Positions 1 through 5,944 of a DNA stretch of 13,717 bases are shown here, piece after piece. Source of the DNA: Spirochaetales bacterium (lineage in GTDB: Bacteria > Spirochaetota > Spirochaetia > SZUA-6 > DRHE01); assembly GCA_016930895.1 (NCBI GenBank), contig JAFGFV010000571.1, forward strand, positions 1 through 13,717, given 5' to 3'. A program made the position numbers and the translations under genes. Numbering within the stretch: the stretch's first letter is position 1; every line of letters starts with the position of its first letter. Below the pieces are notes generated by a model, which saw only the letters and a program-made list of their open reading frames with translations, was not told the origin of the DNA and searched no databases.

Positions 1-251
1 AGGAAGGCATCGATCTCCTCGAAGGCGTCTCCCTCGTCGATGGTGAACGCCTTGGGCACCGCCACCTTCTTCTCCTTGCAGTGCTGCAGGCAGATCCAGG
101 TGGCCAGGGTCGAATCCTTGCCGCCGCTCCAGATTAGCCGTACGTCCTTGGGGTCGAACCGCTCGAACAACTGCGCGTAGATCTCCTTGGACTTGGCGAT
201 CTTCTCCTCCAACTCCCTTACGCGCTTGCCGTCCAGATTCACGCTTGCCAT
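1..251 (-). CDS. PP-loop ATPase, PAPS-reductase/CysD superfamily (5' part only)
   Basis: Only the first 83 codons are present; the gene runs off the left edge. Residues 1-35 are charged and probably helical. They are followed by LIWSGGKDSTLATW, an intact PP-loop (SGGKDS) as in the phosphoadenosine-phosphosulfate reductase superfamily (PF01507), which includes CysD, CysH and related ATP pyrophosphatases. The unmodified SGGKDS suggests that it binds and cleaves ATP like CysD, not that it is a CysH reductase, where this loop is altered; that is an inference. The ATG at 251 has AAGGAGAG about eight bases upstream, and only 28 bases separate it from the stop of the preceding sulfatase-like gene, so it is third in the sat operon. 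The exact substrate cannot be decided without the C-terminal half. Superfamily assignment is confident; function is not. Confidence 0.8.
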   Translation of the reverse strand, partial: MASVNLDGKRVRELEEKIAKSKEIYAQLFERFDPKDVRLIWSGGKDSTLATWICLQHCKEKKVAVPKAFTIDEGDAFEEIDAF

Positions 252-279
252 GGTGTGCTCTCTCCTTGTGCTCTGTGGT

Positions 280-1497
280 TTAGCTGTAGCTCGCCGCCCT
301 GCCGATGCGCGGCTGGAGCTTTTCCCGCATGGCCTTGGCCTTCGGGGATTGGTCGATGATGTTGTGCTCTTCCAGCGGGTCCGCTTCCAGGTCATACAGC
401 TCCCAGCGGTCCTCCTCCTGGCGGTAGGTGACCTTGAGGGCCCCTTCCCGGTAGTAGAAGGCCGGCCGGTCGGTCTCCTTGATCTTGTGGCTGAGCTTGC
501 CGATCGCCTCTCCGCAGCATCCGGACTCCCGGTAGCGGTCCAGCGGGTACAGGGGTTGACCCTGGAAGCTCTCGTGCGGGTCCAGGCCGAACAGGCGCAT
601 CACGGTCGGGGGGATGTCCAGCCCGCTCACCAGGGTGTCGCAGCCCTCGCCGGCTCCTTCCGGGGGGTTCACCACCAGGAGCGGCACGTGCACCAGCTCG
701 GAGAAAAACTTGCCGTCGTGGGACAGACCCCCGTGCTCGCCGAACTCGTCCCCGTGGTCCGTGGTCACGATCACGGTGGTGTCCTCCAGCACCCCGCGGC
801 TCTGGAGGATCCCGAACAGCTCCCTGGCGTAGTCATCGACCTCCAGCACGTGGGCCCGGTACAGCTGGTGAAGCAGCTCGTTGATCTTGGGATCCGAGGC
901 GTCCCGCTTCAGGAGCACCTCCTGGAACAGGCGGAACATCTCCTGTTTGCTCAGGCCGATCGAGGGATCGACCTGCTTGAGGTAGCGCTCCTCCGGGACG
1001 TAAGGCTCGTGCACGTCCATGTAGTGCACCCAGAGAAAGAAGGGGCGATGCCCATCCCCCTGGACGTGGCTCTCCAGCCAGCGATCCACCTTCTTGTTGA
1101 GTACGTCCCCCTTGATGTAGGGGCTCATGTCGTCCACGTCGTCCTGCATCGAGTCGTAGAAGCTGTCCCACCCCCGGTTCCAGCCGAAGAAGCCACTCAG
1201 GTACGGATTGGAGTGATAGGCCGCCGTCGCGATCCCTTTGGCCTTCAGGGCCTCGGAGATCAGGGTTCGCCCGGTGGCGAGCTTCTGGGATTTCGGGAAG
1301 TCGAAGAGGTACGTGGAAGTCAGCAGCCCCGGAAACGAAGCCTGGGTGTACGGGGCCACGGAATGGGCGCCGGCAAAGACGGTGGCCTTCTCCACCTGCG
1401 AATCGAGAAAGGGAGTCAGCCCCGCGTCGCCGCCGTAGCAGCCCAACACATCGCGCCTGAGGGTGTCGATCGTGAACAGCACCACGTTCTTCATCAT
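280..1497 (-). CDS. sulfatase-fold hydrolase (alkaline phosphatase superfamily) with Thr at the nucleophile position
   Basis: 405 residues with the sulfatase fold: N-terminal metal Asp11 in LFTIDTLRRDVLGCYG, HYMDVHEPY at 158-166, the second metal cluster TTDHGDEFGEHG at 245-256 (Asp247, His248, His255) and Lys263, ending in the usual ELYDLEADPLEEHN stretch. There is no signal peptide, so it should be cytoplasmic. In place of the sulfatase signature C/S-x-P-S-R, the aligned stretch is TQASFPGLLTS: Thr51 sits where the formylglycine Cys/Ser belongs and the following Pro and Arg are missing. Thr nucleophiles occur in the same superfamily in phosphodiesterases and phosphotransferases (NPP, LtaS, EptA), so it may act on phosphoesters or sulfoesters without formylglycine. 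The start ATG overlaps the sat stop by four bases (ATGA), implying translational coupling. It could be annotated simply as a sulfatase, but that activity is doubtful. Confidence 0.85.
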   Translation of the reverse strand: MMKNVVLFTIDTLRRDVLGCYGGDAGLTPFLDSQVEKATVFAGAHSVAPYTQASFPGLLTSTYLFDFPKSQKLATGRTLISEALKAKGIATAAYHSNPYLSGFFGWNRGWDSFYDSMQDDVDDMSPYIKGDVLNKKVDRWLESHVQGDGHRPFFLWVHYMDVHEPYVPEERYLKQVDPSIGLSKQEMFRLFQEVLLKRDASDPKINELLHQLYRAHVLEVDDYARELFGILQSRGVLEDTTVIVTTDHGDEFGEHGGLSHDGKFFSELVHVPLLVVNPPEGAGEGCDTLVSGLDIPPTVMRLFGLDPHESFQGQPLYPLDRYRESGCCGEAIGKLSHKIKETDRPAFYYREGALKVTYRQEEDRWELYDLEADPLEEHNIIDQSPKAKAMREKLQPRIGRAASYS

Positions 1498-2681
1498 TCC
1501 TGCTCCTTGTGGTTTCGATAGTACTCGGTGAGGATCTGCAGTACCTCGGGCCGGCTGAACTCCTCGGGCGGCCGGCGTCCCTCCGACAGCAGGGCTCGCA
1601 GCTCGGTGCCGCTGATCAGGAGGCGGTCCTCAGGGCTGTGCGGACAGCTCTTCAGGGAGGCCATCCCCCCGCACTTGTAGCACCAGAAGGTCCAGTCGAG
1701 CTTCAGGGCGCGGATGGCCAGCGCCCCGGGGGTCAGACGGTCGAAGATCTCCTGGGCCTCGAAGGGCCCGTAGTACTTGCCCACCCCCGCGTGGTCCCGT
1801 CCGATGATCAGGTGGCTGCAGCCGAAGTTCTGGCGGATGATCGCGTGCAGCACCGCCTCCCGCGGCCCCCCGTAGCGCATCTCCATCGGATATACCTTGA
1901 GCACCACGCGCTCTGCTGGCAGGTAGCGGTCGATCAGGGCCTGGTAGCACTTCATCCGCACGTCCGCAGGGATGTCGCCGGACTTCAGGGCGCCGACGAT
2001 CGGATGGATGAACACCCCGTCGCTCACCTCCATGGCGATGCGGATCAGGTACTCGTGGGAGCGATGGATGGGGTTGCGGGTCTGAAAGGCCGCCACGGCA
2101 GACCAGCCCCGCTCGGTGAAGATCCTCCGGGTTTCCGCCGGCCTGGCGAACTCGGGGTACTCCGCGGGGTACCGCCCCTCGCTGAGGGCCCTGACCGGAC
2201 CCCCCAGGTAGATCTCCCCCTGAGAGTAGATGCGCTGCACCCCGGGATGCGCCTCCTCCTCCGTGCCGAAAACCTCCCGGGCTTCCTTTGTCCGGTCGTA
2301 CGGGTACTTCTCCTGCACCGTCATCATCGCCATGACCTCGCCGCTGTCCTCCGCGACCAGGGCGACATCCTGGCCTTCCCGGATTCCGGCGGCCACCTCC
2401 CGGCCCACGGAAACCGTGACCGGGATCGGCCAGAGCACCCCGCTGGACAGCTCCATCCGCTCGACGGTCCCCAGGTAGTCTGCGCGGCCGAGGAACCCCT
2501 CCAGGGGGCTGAAGGCGCCCATGGCCAGCATGACCGAGTCCGAGGCTTCTTTGGAGTTCAGCGGCACCTTGGGCAGGCTCGCTGCGCGCCGGCGCTCCTC
2601 GGCCAACTCCTCCCCCTGCAGGAGTAGGGGCTTGAGGGTGCCGCCGTGGGGGGGAACGAGCTTTCCGCCCGTGGCAATCAT
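1494..2681 (-). CDS. sat: sulfate adenylyltransferase (ATP sulfurylase, homo-oligomeric type)
   Basis: Converts sulfate and ATP to adenosine 5'-phosphosulfate (APS) and pyrophosphate in the cytoplasm. The 395-residue length is normal for the single-subunit Sat family. It has the nucleotide-binding motif QTRNPIHRSHEY at 200-211, GRDHAGVGKYYG at 294-305, and a C-terminal metal cluster C334-x2-C337-x8-C346-x-H348, resembling the zinc site known in Thermus Sat. The reading frame stays open to 2807, but the ATG at 2681 is chosen because it has AAGGAG (2690-2695) at proper spacing and the protein then begins MIATGGKLVPPHGG, the typical Sat N-terminus. No APS-kinase domain is fused or adjacent, so APS itself is probably the product used. 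It is first in the operon with the sulfatase-like gene and the PP-loop gene, and is served by the promoter at 2838-2865. Confidence 0.96.
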   Translation of the reverse strand: MIATGGKLVPPHGGTLKPLLLQGEELAEERRRAASLPKVPLNSKEASDSVMLAMGAFSPLEGFLGRADYLGTVERMELSSGVLWPIPVTVSVGREVAAGIREGQDVALVAEDSGEVMAMMTVQEKYPYDRTKEAREVFGTEEEAHPGVQRIYSQGEIYLGGPVRALSEGRYPAEYPEFARPAETRRIFTERGWSAVAAFQTRNPIHRSHEYLIRIAMEVSDGVFIHPIVGALKSGDIPADVRMKCYQALIDRYLPAERVVLKVYPMEMRYGGPREAVLHAIIRQNFGCSHLIIGRDHAGVGKYYGPFEAQEIFDRLTPGALAIRALKLDWTFWCYKCGGMASLKSCPHSPEDRLLISGTELRALLSEGRRPPEEFSRPEVLQILTEYYRNHKEQE

Positions 2682-2689
2682 GTCGATCT

Positions 2690-2756
2690 CTCCTTGCCTG
2701 TGACTGGTTTGGTCGGGATTGACAATCTCGAGCCACAGGCTGCGGGTTGTGCCCGC
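2690..2756 (-). promoter_or_regulatory. sat leader: two tandem hairpins abutting the Shine-Dalgarno
   Basis: Read on the minus strand, GCGGG-CACAA-CCCGC (2756-2742) is followed after one base by GCCTGTGGCT (2740-2731), a 25-base loop, and AGTCACAGGC (2705-2696). The last two arms form a 10-bp stem with one G-U pair. Its 3' end touches AAGGAG (2695-2690), the sat ribosome binding site. The loop of the first hairpin (CACAA) can pair over four bases with TTGT in the second loop, which could give a kissing interaction. No known riboswitch class was recognised. The pairing is seen; a regulatory role is inferred. Confidence 0.45.
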
Positions 2757-2826
2757 GGGTCCATGCGTTTCCGACACACGGATCGACCAGTCATTCCCAC
2801 GCGACACTTCATTGCATGCATCATAT

Positions 2827-2839
2827 ATGCAACTTGCAT
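2827..2839. promoter_or_regulatory. operator-like inverted repeat at the sat promoter
   Basis: ATGCAA-C-TTGCAT is a 6-1-6 inverted repeat that overlaps the last two bases of the sat -10 box and covers the expected transcription start. A third copy of the half-site, TTGCAT, lies at 2812-2817, and it forms a wider inverted repeat with ATGCAA at 2827-2832. A repressor bound here would block the promoter. The cognate regulator is unknown; its half-sites do not match the palindrome at 2971-2988 or the TATAC-type sites of the isomerase and mttB promoters. Confidence 0.4.
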
Positions 2840-2865
2840 TCTATCCGTGCGCGCGAGAATGTCAA
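2838..2865 (-). promoter_or_regulatory. sigma70-like promoter of the sat operon
   Basis: Minus-strand TTGACA (2865-2860), 16-base spacer, TAGAAT (2843-2838). The -35 is a perfect match and the -10 matches five of six. Transcription would start near 2831, leaving a leader of about 150 bases that contains the two hairpins upstream of sat. Confidence 0.7.
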
Positions 2866-3096
2866 GATCCTCCGCCACCTCTCCCTGCGGCACAAGGCAT
2901 CCTGATACGCCAGAAGATCGGAACTCCCGGGCGGCTGCGGAGAGCAGCGACGAAACGCAGACGCTCACCATATGTGAGCGCTCACATAGTACTCTGCAAC
3001 CCGCACCTTAGTCAACCGGGCTGCAGTCGAAACGCACCAGGTTGGCGCCGCCGCGTATCCTCACGGGTTCTGGACCGGTCCTGGCGGTCATCAGCC
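2866..3096. other. rest of the GntR-sat intergenic region
   Basis: The GntR stop and the sat start are 439 bases apart (2682-3120). Besides the sat promoter, leader hairpins, lac-type palindrome and the hairpin at 3097-3120, I see no convincing gene here. Short open frames on both strands lack ribosome binding sites and recognisable motifs. On the minus strand, TTGCAG near 3000 and ACATAT inside the palindrome could be a very weak second promoter with an 18-base spacer; the -35 matches only three of six, so it is not called. Confidence 0.5.
2971..2988. promoter_or_regulatory. LacI-type operator (perfect 18-bp palindrome)
   Basis: TATGTGAGCGCTCACATA is a perfect palindrome. Its inner 14 bases, TGTGAGCGCTCACA, are identical to the core of the symmetric 'ideal' lac operator. 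The TGTGA/TCACA arms are four bases apart, not six, which argues against a CRP site. It lies about 105 bases upstream of the sat -35, in the gap between the GntR gene and sat. The binding protein should be of the LacI family; the LacI-family gene at 12538-13524 is the only candidate in the window, but this pairing is unproven. Confidence 0.65.
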
Positions 3097-3120
3097 GCCC
3101 CGCCCGCAGGGCGCAGGGGC
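3097..3120 (-). terminator. GC-rich hairpin directly after the GntR stop codon
   Basis: On the minus strand GCCCC-TGC-GCCC-TGC-GGGC-GGGGC folds into two stacked stems (4 and 5 bp) with a three-base bulge and a three-base loop, starting at the base after the TGA. There is no T-run afterwards, so it is not a canonical intrinsic terminator. It may mark the transcript end or stabilise the 3' end of the isomerase operon mRNA. Confidence 0.35.
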
Positions 3121-3849
3121 TCATTTCAGGCTCACGTGGTAGCGGCACTTGTCCCCCCGGATCGTCGTGTGGCTGTATTCGAGCCATGCGCCGCGTTGGT
3201 CGTAGGAAACCTTGGTGATCAGCAGGGCAGGGCTGTGGTTCTTGACCCCCAGCAGCCTGCCGTCTTCCGCGCTCAGGCAGATCGGCTCCAGATACTCGTC
3301 GATGTGGGCGAAGTTGATCCCCAACTCGGTGACGAGGAAATCGTAGATCAAGCCGTCGGCGGCCTTCCGGTACATGGGCCCACAGAGGTCGTCATTGAAG
3401 TACAGCCTCTCGATGGCCAGAGGCTCTTCCTCGATGTAGCGAATGCGATCGATGTTGATGATTCGCTTGCTCGGGTTGTGCACCTCGAATCCGTCCAACA
3501 GGGCGGCGTCGAAGGGCTTCACCTCCCTGCTGATCACTTCGATCCGTTCCGCGAGGCCCTTCTCCCGGATGATGCGGCCGAAGCTCAAGTATTTCGCAAT
3601 GTCCAACTCCAGCTTGGGCTTCTTGATGAACGACCCGAGCCCTTTCACTTTGTAGATCTGGTTATTCCTCTGCAGCTCCGCCAGAACCTTGCGCACGGTG
3701 GTCACCGTGATCTCGTAGGTTTCGGCGAGCTCGCTTTCTGACGGCAGCCGGCCGTCGGGGAACTCGTTGGCCTTGATGCGGTCCAGGAGCAGCCTCTCCG
3801 CCTGGATGTAGTACGGGATCCCCGAGCTCTTGTCGATCCGGCCGCTCAC
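3121..3849 (-). CDS. GntR/HutC-family transcriptional regulator (UTRA ligand domain)
   Basis: 242 residues, the normal length for HutC-type regulators. The N-terminal winged helix-turn-helix covers about residues 12-78, with LPSESELAETYEITVTTVRK and the wing KVKGLGSFIKKP. A UTRA-like effector domain follows, with RIRYIEEEPLAIERLY and the C-terminal strand GAWLEYSHTTIRGDKCRYHV, which in this family binds sugar phosphates, amino acids or similar small effectors. The frame is open further upstream, but that part is antisense/off-frame to the aldolase. The start is taken as GTG at 3849, overlapping the aldolase stop by four bases (GTGA), so translation is probably coupled. Last gene of the isomerase operon, it most likely controls that operon and mttB through the TATAC/GTATA sites at 7465-7478 and 9093-9116; HutC-type proteins favour GTxTAxAC-like sites. 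The effector is unknown. Confidence 0.88.
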   Translation of the reverse strand: MSGRIDKSSGIPYYIQAERLLLDRIKANEFPDGRLPSESELAETYEITVTTVRKVLAELQRNNQIYKVKGLGSFIKKPKLELDIAKYLSFGRIIREKGLAERIEVISREVKPFDAALLDGFEVHNPSKRIINIDRIRYIEEEPLAIERLYFNDDLCGPMYRKAADGLIYDFLVTELGINFAHIDEYLEPICLSAEDGRLLGVKNHSPALLITKVSYDQRGAWLEYSHTTIRGDKCRYHVSLK

Positions 3850-4664
3850 GATTCGAGCGCCCCCGCCGCCTCCACCGCCGTCTTCCCCCTCTTGACCACC
3901 AGCTTGAGGGCGTCGATCATCCGGCGCGGGCTGCGGGACTGAAAGATGTTGCGCCCGATGGCGACACCGCGCGCCCCCCCCCGTACGGCCTGCTCGGCGA
4001 GCCTCAGCACGTCGATCTCCCGGGACATCTTTCTTGAGCCCAGGACGAAGATCGGAATGGGCACGGCCGCTGTGATCTCGGAGAAACGCTCGTCGGTGTA
4101 GAAGGTCTTGATCATGTCGGCCCCCAGCTCGCACAGGATCCGGCAGCCGGCCTTGATCAGCTCGTGCCACTCGTCGCCGTCCACGTTCTCATAGACCGCC
4201 GGGTGGAACTCACCGATGAGCGGCAGGCCGAGGCGCTCCTTCTCCATGACCACACGGCTCCAGAGCTCTGCGTTTTCCGCGTCGATGCGCTGGCTCGAAG
4301 TGTGCAGCTGCAGCGACGTGACGACCGCGTCAGCGCCCAAGGACTGCAGGTAGGCTGGGGTGAACAGCTCGCGGCTGTGCCCTTCGTGGTAGTCCCACTG
4401 GAAGCAGTACGCCGAGGTGAAGCCAAGACGGGTGATGAGCGCCGGGGCGCCGCGGCGGTAGAACACCTCCGGATAGCGCTCGATCATCCCGGGACCGAGC
4501 AGGATGGCGTCAGCCGTCGCGGCGTCCTTGAGTCGCGCCCCTAGATCTTCGAGCCCGGGCTGGACCCCCTGGAACATGCCGTGATCCACTGCACAGATCA
4601 CGATGTTCTCCTTCCGCAGATTGCCGTTGAACAGTCGCTGCAATCGAATGGTCTTGCCGATCAT
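3846..4664 (-). CDS. class I aldolase, DhnA/FbaB/LsrF-type (beta/alpha)8 barrel
   Basis: 272 residues, a typical length. It shows the family pattern: an early VICAVDHG loop (about 24-29), a central GEFHPAVYEN, the Schiff-base lysine in LGADMIKTFY (Lys186 from the chosen start), IPIFVLGSRK, and the phosphate-binding GARGVAIGRNIFQ near residues 232-244. Relatives include archaeal-type fructose-bisphosphate aldolase, LsrF and the 2-amino-3,7-dideoxyheptulosonate synthases, so it should make or cleave a C-C bond in a phosphorylated sugar-like substrate in the cytoplasm. ATG at 4664 is preferred to an in-frame GTG at 4670 because AGGAGG lies seven bases upstream of the ATG but only one or two bases from the GTG. 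It sits 40 bases after the sulfotransferase-like gene and overlaps the GntR gene. Following an isomerase in the same operon, it probably does the cleavage step of a sugar pathway. Confidence 0.85.
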   Translation of the reverse strand: MIGKTIRLQRLFNGNLRKENIVICAVDHGMFQGVQPGLEDLGARLKDAATADAILLGPGMIERYPEVFYRRGAPALITRLGFTSAYCFQWDYHEGHSRELFTPAYLQSLGADAVVTSLQLHTSSQRIDAENAELWSRVVMEKERLGLPLIGEFHPAVYENVDGDEWHELIKAGCRILCELGADMIKTFYTDERFSEITAAVPIPIFVLGSRKMSREIDVLRLAEQAVRGGARGVAIGRNIFQSRSPRRMIDALKLVVKRGKTAVEAAGALES

Positions 4665-4704
4665 CCTCACCCCTCCTTGGTATTGCCCTCTCGGCCTGCG
4701 GGCT

Positions 4705-5910
4705 CTAGTAGCCCGCCTTGGCCAGGCGGCTGCGCACCCTTGCCTCTTCGTCGAGGATCTGCTCAGTCTTCCGCTCGAATGCCCACTCGAAGCGCTCCGG
4801 ATCGAGATTCTTTCCCCTGAACCCCTCGAACTCCCTCCCGTAGCGGTGGGCCTGAAAGATCAGCTTGGACTCACTCCAGCCCCAGATGGCTGGGCGATGC
4901 ACTACGAACGGGCTGGCGTATTTCCACACGACCTCCTTGTCGAGAGTCACCTCGTAGAAGGTGCCGGTTCTGGACTCAGAGATCAAGGTGTTGCCGTTGG
5001 GCAGCCGCTGCGCGCTGCCGCAGAAGTTCGTGTATATGAGATGCAGGGGGTCGATGTACTCCCATACGATCTCGTCGGTACTCGGGTTGACCTCCACCGC
5101 GCGGGAGACCTCGAAGCTGGAGATTTCCTGGGGGTCGCCTTTCTTGTACGGTTTGCGATGCAGGCCGTTGTCGAAGACGAGCACGTTTCCGCTGTCGAGG
5201 ACCGAGGCGCAGTGCTGGTGTCCGAGCAGGTGCTCCGGCCCCCAGCGCCAGGCGATCTCACCAGAGTTGCGGTCGACCCGGCCGATCGTGTTGAAGTGTC
5301 GGAACGAGAGAAGGAGGTCCCCGTTGGGGAACACGTCCACCGAGTTCGTGTACCCCCAGACCATCCGGTTGGCCAGCGGGCATTCCACGTCCCGGTCTAT
5401 GTCGAAGTGTTCGTGGCTCTTCCATTCCCACAGGATCTTTCTGTCTTTGCGGCTGATCTCGGCAGCCGACACACCGAGGATCTTGCCGTTCAGCTCCGTG
5501 CCGGGGATCCCGCCTTTGATCCTCTTCTGCAGATCCGTCGGAATCTCCACGAACCTCAGAACCATGATGTTGCCGTTGTCGAGAACCCTGAAGTCATGGT
5601 GGAGCATCCCGTCGTCGTATCGCCACACCTCGCGGCCGTCCCAGTCCACCTCCACGAGCTCCGTGGCGTTTCCGCCCAGATCCTCGATGGCCCCCTCGCC
5701 GCGGCCCAGCCACATCAGATTCCCGTTCGACAGCAGTCTCCCGTGGACCCCGGGCGGGTTCTTGAGCTCCCAGCGGTTGACGACCCTCCCCTGCATGTCC
5801 ACGAGCCAGGCGAAGCGCTCGTACATGGGGGCGAAGAGCGTGTAACCGGGGTACGCCTTCGAGGGGTCGTGGATCGCTACGTCGCGGGACAGTTCTCGTA
5901 CAAAGGCCAT
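4705..5910 (-). CDS. arylsulfotransferase (ASST)-like beta-propeller protein
   Basis: 401 residues made of repeated propeller blades, each with an [L/F]xNGN/D hairpin (LSNGNLMWLG at 60, LDNGNIMVL at 110, FPNGDLLLSF at 194, LDSGNVLVFDNG at 238, LPNGNTLIS at 303) and a W-x-W/Y strand (VWRY, LWEW, AWRW, VWEY, VWKY). Conserved histidines of the arylsulfotransferase family are plausible at HHD (104-106) and GHQHC (230-234, just before the FDNG blade). PAPS-independent aryl sulfotransferases move sulfate between phenolic compounds through a sulfohistidine, but those characterised are periplasmic and this protein has no signal peptide or transmembrane segment. It may therefore be a cytoplasmic member with another activity. 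ATG at 5910 has AAAGGAA about seven bases upstream. It lies 34 bases after the isomerase-like gene in the same operon. The family is fairly sure; the reaction is not. Confidence 0.75.
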   Translation of the reverse strand: MAFVRELSRDVAIHDPSKAYPGYTLFAPMYERFAWLVDMQGRVVNRWELKNPPGVHGRLLSNGNLMWLGRGEGAIEDLGGNATELVEVDWDGREVWRYDDGMLHHDFRVLDNGNIMVLRFVEIPTDLQKRIKGGIPGTELNGKILGVSAAEISRKDRKILWEWKSHEHFDIDRDVECPLANRMVWGYTNSVDVFPNGDLLLSFRHFNTIGRVDRNSGEIAWRWGPEHLLGHQHCASVLDSGNVLVFDNGLHRKPYKKGDPQEISSFEVSRAVEVNPSTDEIVWEYIDPLHLIYTNFCGSAQRLPNGNTLISESRTGTFYEVTLDKEVVWKYASPFVVHRPAIWGWSESKLIFQAHRYGREFEGFRGKNLDPERFEWAFERKTEQILDEEARVRSRLAKAGY

Positions 5911-5944
5911 TGCTCGTTCCTTTCGCGCCCACAGGCGATGATGT

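Noticed and set aside
187..1521. Long plus-strand open frames opposite the sulfatase-like gene and, similarly, opposite sat (1509-2627), the ASST-like gene (4603-6090), the isomerase (5996-7402) and the sulfatase (11043-12593).
   Set aside because: These are antisense shadows in GC-rich coding DNA; they lack ribosome binding sites, domains and motifs.
2682..2807. N-terminal extension of sat up to an in-frame start at 2807.
   Set aside because: It would cover the leader hairpins, the extension shows no Sat homology, and the ATG at 2681 has a well-placed AAGGAG.
2971..2988. The palindrome as a CRP/FNR-type site.
   Set aside because: The TGTGA and TCACA arms are four bases apart, while CRP needs six; symmetry fits LacI-type better.
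3850..4170. N-terminal extension of the GntR gene into the aldolase gene.
   Set aside because: The extension is an off-frame, Arg/Gly-rich translation of the aldolase; the GTG at 3849 gives the normal family length.
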